Shown here one piece after another: positions 58,961-64,000 of a DNA stretch of 64,000 bases. The notes under the pieces were generated by a model. That model was given only the letters and a program-made list of their open reading frames with translations, was not told the DNA's origin and did not search any database. The DNA is from Actinoallomurus bryophytorum. GTDB lineage: Bacteria > Actinomycetota > Actinomycetes > Streptosporangiales > Streptosporangiaceae. The position numbers were made by a program, and so were the translations under genes. The stretch covers positions 6,944,001 through 7,008,000 of the forward strand of contig NZ_VFOZ01000001.1 of the NCBI RefSeq assembly GCF_006716425.1, in the 5' to 3' direction. The first letter of the stretch is position 1. The number at the start of each line of letters is the position of its first letter.

Positions 58961-59324
58961 GCGGTGCTCCCCTCACTGGGGCGGCGGGGTGTCAGGGCTT
59001 CGGGCGCGGAGCGGCGTCGCGTCGACGTGCCGAAGGAGGCCGGGTCACCGGCGCTCGGTCAGGAGAACGCGGCCCTGCGTCGTCAGCTCTCATGTCCTCA
59101 ATACGCATCGGCGGACCCGAATGGTTCTCGGCGTCGCTCCTTGCCGTCCTTTCCAACGAGGTTCCTGGATTGATCCCGGCGGGGGACGCCGGCCGTAAGT
59201 ACCCATGGAGGGGTTCGTCAGGAGCAGGGACTCCGGCGGAACAGCCCCTACCAAAGGGAAGAGGGACCGCTGTGGCCGGCGGCACGAAGCCGGCTACAGC
59301 GGTGGAAGGACAGAGGAGCAAGCG
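58961..59324 (+). promoter_or_regulatory. Divergent gap with strong leader hairpin
   Basis: 364 bp between the divergent P450 gene and the hypothetical gene. A 14-bp stem (59267-59280 with 59291-59304, one mismatch, 10-base loop) ends only 6 bases before the GAGGAG ribosome site of the gene at 59325. There is no rightward gene upstream, so the hairpin lies in the leader and may control translation or transcription. No three-box motif is seen. Confidence 0.45.
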
Positions 59325-59876
59325 ATGACAGTGGCGGACCATCTGATCGCCGCGCTCGCCGAGGTGGATTCCGGCACGCCGAGGGTCGAGGTCTTCGACG
59401 ACGGGGCGGTGCCGGCTCCGTACCAGGACGCGGCCCTCGCGGCCGGGGCCGTGGTACGGAATGCGGTCCGGACTTCTCTACGGCTGGCGCGCACGTTCGA
59501 CGGGGCGGACCGCGACCGGGGACCGTTCTTCCGTCCGGATCATCCCCGGCTGGACGGCCCGGTGGGGGAGCGGGTGCTGGCCTATCTGCGTTCGGGAGAG
59601 GTCGTCTTCGACGCGCCGGGCGCAATGGACGACCTGCTCGACGCCGACCGGGTGGCCGCGGTGCCGGTCGGCTTCCGTTCGGACGGCCGGTGGGTCTGGC
59701 CGGAGGCGGTGGCGTACTACCTGAAACGCCATCGCCTCGCGCCCGAACCGGAACTGGTGGCGCACATCCTCGACGCCACGGCTCCGCCGGGCGCGCTGAG
59801 CCGGTTGACCCGGCATCAGGCCCTCGCGACGTTGTTCGCCCCCGGCGACGCCGAACCGGTGTGGCAGGCAGGCTGA
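59325..59876 (+). CDS. Hypothetical protein, unknown family
   Basis: 183-residue soluble protein not recognised. Features: an N-terminal helix (TVADHLIAALAEVDSG), a short FDDGAVPAPYQD stretch, and a C-terminal half with VPVGFRSDGRWVWPEAVAYYLKRHRLAPEPELVAHIL, followed by LSRLTRHQALATLF. It is Asp/Arg-rich, with no Cys and no membrane segment. The ATG has AGAGGAGC upstream, after a strong hairpin. The third P450 gene follows after 43 bp, so the two are probably co-expressed. The Trp-Pro-Glu-Ala segment looks like a binding motif, but I assign no function. Confidence 0.7.
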   Translation: MTVADHLIAALAEVDSGTPRVEVFDDGAVPAPYQDAALAAGAVVRNAVRTSLRLARTFDGADRDRGPFFRPDHPRLDGPVGERVLAYLRSGEVVFDAPGAMDDLLDADRVAAVPVGFRSDGRWVWPEAVAYYLKRHRLAPEPELVAHILDATAPPGALSRLTRHQALATLFAPGDAEPVWQAG

Positions 59877-59919
59877 TCCCGCTCGACCTGCGGGGTCACG
59901 GATGAGATGGAGTTCGTAG

Positions 59920-61128
59920 ATGATCGAACGGGAGCCAGGAGTGCACGGGACCCGGCTTGACTTCCAGGAGCAGGGCTTCATCGACGATCCTTACCCGGCA
60001 CTGCGCGCGCTGCGGGAATTAGGCCCGGTCAGCTATCACGAGGATCTCCAGCAGTACGTCATCGCACGCTACGAAGAATGCCTGACGGTGTTCTCGGATT
60101 CTCATGCGTTCTTCTCACCGCCGGAATTCTTCCGGTCGATGTTCGGCGGCGAGACGATCATGAGCATGGACGTGGACCGACACGATCAGACGCGCGGCAT
60201 CTGGGCTGAGACCTTCACACGTCGCGGCATCGCACCCCAGCGGGACATGATCACTGAGGTGGTCGACACCTGCCTGGCCTCGGTGACCGAGCGGCTGCGT
60301 TCGGGCGAGCGGGTCGACGTGGTGGCGGAGATGACCAGGCCGGTCCCCACCCTGGTGATCGCCCGCATGCTCGGCATTCCGGCGGCCGACCATCCCCAGT
60401 TCAGCGACTGGAGCGATGGCATGGTCAAGGCCGCCGAAGGGGCGACGGACTCCAGTCCGCAAGGCGCGGAGAACCTCCGCCTGGGCATGGAGGCCACCGC
60501 CGCCCTCAACGAGTACCTGACCACCATGATGTTCGCGGGACGCCGGTCGGGCTGTCCCGCCGACCTCATCGGCCAGATGGTCGACTCGCCCCTGTCCAAC
60601 GAGATGACCGCCCAGGAGATGACGGCCTCGGCGGCGCAGCTGGTGTTCGCCGGTAACGAGACCACCGCCAAACTCATGGCGACGACGTTGTACGCGCTGG
60701 CGCGATTCCCGGACCAGCGGCGCGTTCTGCTGGAGAACCGCGATCTCATTCCGCGTGCGCTGGAGGAGATCCACCGGTGGATGTCGGTGATCCACGTGGG
60801 CTGGCGGGTGGCACGCGATGGGAAGGGGCTGATCTCGGGGGTACGGATCCCGGACGGCGAGACGATTCTCGTACTGCAGGGCGCGGCGAACAGGGATCCG
60901 GCGCGATGGGAGGATCCCGACGTCCTGGATGTCCGCCGTGCGCCGCGCTCACATCTCGGCTTCGGATTCGGCATGCACCACTGCCTGGGCATCAGCCTCG
61001 CCCGGCTGGAGATGGCGATCTGGCTCAACCGGATACTGGACGAGATCCCCGACTGGGACGTGCTCGACGTCGACTGGGGCCGTGGCTGGGTCGCGAGAGG
61101 CCCGGTCCGGCTGACGATAGGAATCTAG
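59920..61128 (+). CDS. Cytochrome P450 (3 of 3)
   Basis: 402-residue P450. I-helix LVFAGNETTAKLM (Asn in the acid-alcohol pair region), K-helix EEIHRWMS, heme loop FGFGMHHCLGISLARLE. ExxR is EIHR. Start ATG with a weak site (GATGGAG). It follows the hypothetical gene at 59325 on the same strand and converges with the NlpC/P60 gene. The sequence SMDVDRHDQTRGIWAETFT in the C-helix region suggests an enzyme distinct from the other two. Possibly part of the same pathway. Confidence 0.92.
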   Translation: MIEREPGVHGTRLDFQEQGFIDDPYPALRALRELGPVSYHEDLQQYVIARYEECLTVFSDSHAFFSPPEFFRSMFGGETIMSMDVDRHDQTRGIWAETFTRRGIAPQRDMITEVVDTCLASVTERLRSGERVDVVAEMTRPVPTLVIARMLGIPAADHPQFSDWSDGMVKAAEGATDSSPQGAENLRLGMEATAALNEYLTTMMFAGRRSGCPADLIGQMVDSPLSNEMTAQEMTASAAQLVFAGNETTAKLMATTLYALARFPDQRRVLLENRDLIPRALEEIHRWMSVIHVGWRVARDGKGLISGVRIPDGETILVLQGAANRDPARWEDPDVLDVRRAPRSHLGFGFGMHHCLGISLARLEMAIWLNRILDEIPDWDVLDVDWGRGWVARGPVRLTIGI

Positions 61129-61153
61129 GAGCTTGTCCTTGCCGAGAAACCGG

Positions 61154-62164
61154 TCAAGGCATCCCCGGACGCGTGAAACCGAGGTACCCACCCGGGAAGT
61201 TCTTGTAGCTCTGGATCTGAACGTACGAGCCGGTGTGCGGGGCGACGATCATCGTGCCCTTCACGGGATCCTGGACGATACCCACGTGCTGCACGGTGCT
61301 TGTCCCTTCGGTGAAGAAGACGAGGTCGCCCGGCTGCTCCTGACCGTCGGGGATCCGTGGGCCCTGCGCCCACTGCAGTGCCGCGGAGTGCGGCAGGTGC
61401 ACGCCGATCGCCTCGTAGGCCTTCAGCGTCAGTCCTGAACAATCGAAAGTGTTCGGCCCGGCGGCGCCGAAGACATAGGGGTCACCCCTCTGGGCGAAGG
61501 CATAGGCGAGGACCGCCCTGGCCCGTGGATTAGGAGCGTTGTTCAGCGCATCCGGCGGCATCGGCAGGCCACCGCCCGATCCGCCGCCACCCGGCGAGCC
61601 GCCACCCGGCGAAAAGTCCGCCAGCTCGGTGTCCCCGCCCCCGTTGGCGGAGCGGGGGCCACCGCCCGGCATCACACTGCGGAGGGCGGCTGCCACCTGG
61701 CCGTCGGCCGCAGTGGCGGTCCGCACGGCCTTGTCGATGCTGTTCTGGATGTTCGTCTTCGTCTGCGACAGCTGCGCCCGCTGGTCGCCCGGCGCCCGGC
61801 CTATCACATTGTCCGGGTCCGTTATCTGGCCTTCCCCGGTCACGGAGAAGCCGACGTTGACGGCCTGGTCGCTCGCCGTGATCAGGTCATTGTGCGCCTG
61901 GCTGAACGTCGTGAACGCCGAGTTCAGCACGGTTTTCACCTGGCTCAGCGACTTTGATGACGCGGATGCCTGCAGGTGCGCGTCGGCGACGAGGGTGCGA
62001 GCCTGTTCCGACGCGGCGCCGTCCCACTTCGTCGACACCTTGTCATGGGCGGCGACCAGCCGATTCGCATGGTCGTTCACGGCCGCTGACCATTTGTCCC
62101 ATGCGTCGGCGCTGTCCTTGAGCTTGCCCGGCTGGGCGTTCAGCAACTGACTGAAGGTGACCAT
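61154..62164 (-). CDS. WXG100-like/NlpC-P60 cell-wall hydrolase
   Basis: 336-residue protein. Residues 1-100 form a helical hairpin with WDKWSAAVNDHANRL and STKWDGAASEQARTL, in the style of ESX/WXG100 substrates; then a Gly/Pro-rich linker; then an NlpC/P60 endopeptidase with Cys in NTFDCSGLTLKAYE and two His in VQHVGIVQD and VAPHTGSYV. There is no Sec signal, consistent with type VII export. Such enzymes cut peptide stems of peptidoglycan. Co-transcribed with the small gene upstream (62180-62494). Confidence 0.85.
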   Translation of the reverse strand: MVTFSQLLNAQPGKLKDSADAWDKWSAAVNDHANRLVAAHDKVSTKWDGAASEQARTLVADAHLQASASSKSLSQVKTVLNSAFTTFSQAHNDLITASDQAVNVGFSVTGEGQITDPDNVIGRAPGDQRAQLSQTKTNIQNSIDKAVRTATAADGQVAAALRSVMPGGGPRSANGGGDTELADFSPGGGSPGGGGSGGGLPMPPDALNNAPNPRARAVLAYAFAQRGDPYVFGAAGPNTFDCSGLTLKAYEAIGVHLPHSAALQWAQGPRIPDGQEQPGDLVFFTEGTSTVQHVGIVQDPVKGTMIVAPHTGSYVQIQSYKNFPGGYLGFTRPGMP

Positions 62165-62179
62165 GAGGCGTAACTCTCG

Positions 62180-62494
62180 CTAGACGGGGTGTACGGCCGA
62201 GACGGCACGTTGCGACGCGTCTTCGGCGCCCGCATAGTTGGCACCCGACACGTGATAGTGCTGTCCGATCCTATGGGCGTGCTCGACATGCTGCGTACGG
62301 ACGTGGCCCGCCCATGCATCGGTCAATTCGTAGATGGCGTCTCTGGTCTCGAAACCCTGACAGTGATCACCTGCCGCGCCGCAGGCGAGCAGATGTTGAT
62401 TTACCTGACTCGCCAAGTGGATGGCCGCTTCTCGCACTTCACGGCCGGCGAGTACCAGGTCCTCAGAGTGGGCTACAAGCTGCTCATCGTTCAT
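62180..62494 (-). CDS. Small ESX-type helical protein
   Basis: 104-residue helical protein (LVAHSEDLVLAGREVREAAIHLASQVNQH; TRDAIYELTDAWAGHVRTQ), a WXG100/DUF-type partner with YELTDAWAG at the turn. The gene ends 16 bp before the NlpC/P60 gene and very likely encodes its secretion partner or chaperone. A clear ribosome site is not obvious. Belongs to the type VII-like family by shape and neighbourhood rather than by a strict motif. Confidence 0.65.
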   Translation of the reverse strand: MNDEQLVAHSEDLVLAGREVREAAIHLASQVNQHLLACGAAGDHCQGFETRDAIYELTDAWAGHVRTQHVEHAHRIGQHYHVSGANYAGAEDASQRAVSAVHPV

Positions 62495-62657
62495 TTCCAG
62501 TCGACCACCTAACCGGATGAAAAGCGCGGGTTTTGGATCTTACCAGGAAGATCGATCCAGGAAGGCATTACCTGTCCGTTTGAACTTCAGTGTCCCAATT
62601 CGGCCCTGACCTGCTGCCTCTGTTCTCCGGATAGGCCCCTTATCGCGGCCGGATGCC

Positions 62658-63092
62658 TCACAGGGCAATGCGGCCCATCAGAGTGTTCAGCATGACGCTC
62701 GACCGGGTCTGCGTGATCAGTGGATGGCGACGCAGGTCGAGCAGGAGCGATTCCAGATGGTCCGTGTCGTCGGTCTGTACCAGCATGACGACATCGCAGT
62801 CGCCCGAGGCCGTGAACGCGACCAGCACCTCCAGCCGTTCCTCGACGAGCCGGACGATGTCCTCCCGTTGCGCGTGCCCGGCGCAGAACAGCTCGATCAG
62901 GGCATGCAGCTTGTGCGCGCCGGGTTCGTCGATGAGCGCGGTGTAGCCACGGATGACGCCATCGCGTTCCAGGCGATCGACACGTCGCTTGACCGCCGGC
63001 ACCGACAACGAGACCGCACGTGCGATGTCGGTCAGGCTGGTCCGCGCGTTCCGAACGAGATGGTTAATGATCTGACGATCGACCGCATCCAC
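62658..63092 (-). CDS. Lrp/AsnC-family regulator
   Basis: 144-residue single-unit Lrp: helix-turn-helix DVxxQIIxxLVxNAR-like start (DRQIINHLVRNARTSLTDIARAVSLSVPAVKRRVDRLERDGVI), then a RAM domain (ALIELFCAGHAQREDIVRLVEE; FTASGDCDVVMLVQTDD). A -10-like GATACT lies about 12 bases before the ATG, so the leader is very short. It diverges from the serine hydrolase gene at 63188 with 95 bp between, and probably regulates it. Confidence 0.88.
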   Translation of the reverse strand: MDAVDRQIINHLVRNARTSLTDIARAVSLSVPAVKRRVDRLERDGVIRGYTALIDEPGAHKLHALIELFCAGHAQREDIVRLVEERLEVLVAFTASGDCDVVMLVQTDDTDHLESLLLDLRRHPLITQTRSSVMLNTLMGRIAL

Positions 63093-63187
63093 GTTAAAAA
63101 AGTATCACCGAACGCAAGGAGTGCAGCTGTTCTATGCGTGCCGGCCCTTATAGCGTTTTTCATATCCGCTCAGATATGGAGACCACC

Positions 63188-64000
63188 ATGAGATTGCCCT
63201 TGTGTTCGCGCCGTGTGACGGCCCTCGCTCTGGCCGGTCTGCTGGCCGCGACCGGTTGTGTCAGCGCGGAAGCCGGCACGGTGAACGCCTCGACGAGCAC
63301 CGCGGCCGACACGCTGAAGGCCCGGCTGACGACCCTGGCGGAGGACGATGTGCGGGCCGGTGCGCCTGGGGTGATCGTCCGTATTCAGGACGGGAACAAC
63401 CGGCCGGTGACCGTCGCCCGACAGGCCGTCTGGACGCGGGCGGCCCACAGCCTGTCCGCGGACGACGAGTTCCGGATGGGATCCAACACGAAGACCATGG
63501 TGGCCACCGTGGCGCTGCAGCTGGTGGCCGAGCGGCGGCTCGGCCTCGACGACCCGGTGCACAAGTGGCTGCCGGGCCTCGTCGCCAACGACCGGGCCAT
63601 CACGGTACGGATGCTCCTCGGCCACACCAGCGGCCTGCCCGACTACTCCATCGAGCTGCACAAGGGGAGGTTCGACCCGGACGTACTGCGCTCACTCACC
63701 GGCCAGGACCACCATGTGTGGACACCCCGGCAGCTGCTCGCGGTCGCGGCCAAATACCCGGTCAACTTCGCTCCGGGCACCCAGTACTCCTACAGCAACA
63801 CCAACTACGTCGCGCTCGGCCTGATCCTGGAGCGCGTCACCGGCGACAGCGTCGCCGACCTGCTGCGTGACCGGATCACGCGCCCTCTCCGCCTGCACCA
63901 CACTTACCTCGCGACAAGCGGCAGGTCCCGTGACGGCGACCTGCTCGCACACGGGTACGAACCCGACGCCGCGCACCTCGCGCCGCTGCTGGAAGAGTTC
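63188..64000 (+). CDS. Serine hydrolase lipoprotein (DD-carboxypeptidase/beta-lactamase class C fold), 3' end outside window
   Basis: 271 residues visible. The N-terminal signal ends in a lipobox (LAATG before Cys), so it is likely membrane-anchored outside. The catalytic motif SxxK is Ser99-Asn-Thr-Lys102 in MGSNTKTMVATVALQL; the YxN motif appears as YSYSNTNYVALG; the HTSGLPDYS loop is typical of D-alanyl-D-alanine carboxypeptidases and esterases of family S12. GGAG precedes the ATG. A weak inverted repeat ATATC-N6-GATAT at 63162-63177 overlaps the promoter and could bind the divergent Lrp regulator. Confidence 0.88.
   Translation, partial: MRLPLCSRRVTALALAGLLAATGCVSAEAGTVNASTSTAADTLKARLTTLAEDDVRAGAPGVIVRIQDGNNRPVTVARQAVWTRAAHSLSADDEFRMGSNTKTMVATVALQLVAERRLGLDDPVHKWLPGLVANDRAITVRMLLGHTSGLPDYSIELHKGRFDPDVLRSLTGQDHHVWTPRQLLAVAAKYPVNFAPGTQYSYSNTNYVALGLILERVTGDSVADLLRDRITRPLRLHHTYLATSGRSRDGDLLAHGYEPDAAHLAPLLEEF

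Noticed and set aside
1-64000. tRNA or rRNA genes, CRISPR arrays, phage integration sites
   Set aside because: Looked for cloverleaf-like ends, regularly spaced repeats and integrase genes; none seen by eye. A dedicated search (tRNAscan, CRISPR finder) would settle this.

Overview
The window is high-GC DNA (about 70 %) with strong GC bias at third codon positions, GTG starts, GGAGG-type ribosome sites, LuxR/TetR/Lrp regulators, ESX-type secretion remnants and a WhiE-like set of aromatic polyketide genes. Together these point to a filamentous actinomycete. The style resembles Streptosporangiales/Thermomonosporaceae as much as Streptomyces, but that is inference only. Both ends cut genes: a multicopper oxidase on the left and a serine hydrolase on the right.

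Layout. 1-5.5 kb: multicopper oxidase, two SHOCT proteins around a degenerate histidine kinase, and an orphan NarL-type histidine kinase. 5.6-10.3 kb: a divergent pair of operons (LLM oxidoreductase, SchA/CurD-like protein, SDR, amidohydrolase on one side; two NAD(P) enzymes on the other) separated by a double palindromic operator. 11.1-15.2 kb: the aromatic polyketide operon accC-ACP-aromatase/cyclase-FAD monooxygenase-SnoaL. 15.7-22 kb: lipoprotein quinoprotein, DHA2 exporter, small ORF and membrane GT39 glycosyltransferase. 22-28.1 kb: response regulator-cupin pair, E1 alpha/beta dehydrogenase pair, quinone oxidoreductase and two small fold proteins. 28.5-38.3 kb: acetyltransferase, SDR, TetR, aryl-AMP-ligase-like enzyme, hydrolase-ABC fusion with permease, and membrane acyltransferase. 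38.4-39.5 kb: an IS5-family element abutting a MITE. 39.5-43.8 kb: a second response regulator-cupin pair, TcmI-type cyclase, carboxyltransferase and BCCP. 44-48.6 kb: MFS pump, double Lrp regulator, a subtilase remnant, and an ECF sigma factor fused to a broken IS701-type transposase. 48.7-61.1 kb: a LAL-family LuxR regulator and a tailoring-type gene set (three P450s, methyltransferase, lactate/malate-type dehydrogenase, three alpha/beta hydrolases). 61.2-64 kb: an ESX-like NlpC/P60 pair, an Lrp regulator and a serine hydrolase lipoprotein.

Main result. By eye, a previously unannotated three-box DNA motif, GCAGATTCC-N9-11-GGGAC-N15-TCGGGAC, occurs upstream of nearly every transcription unit between 15 and 41 kb, on both strands, with nearly fixed spacing. 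Nine copies are usable and two are partial. It ties together the polyketide operon, E1 alpha/beta, GT39, the AMP ligase, the acyltransferase, the acetyltransferase/SDR unit, the cyclase-carboxylase operon and both cupin-response regulator cassettes. This is the sequence signature of one regulon and therefore one pathway. The cassettes carrying the regulators also carry the motif, so feedback control is likely.

How the genes may work together (inference). Acetyl-CoA carboxylase subunits supply malonyl-CoA, and ACP, aromatase/cyclase, TcmI cyclase and monooxygenase shape an aromatic polyketide. Several later enzymes (quinoprotein, GT39, acyltransferase, hydrolase-ABC) are membrane-bound or face outside, suggesting export followed by surface modification. 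The striking gap is that no ketosynthase alpha or chain-length factor lies anywhere in the 64 kb. A second regulatory layer is a TetR protein whose apparent operator recurs at 8.7 kb.
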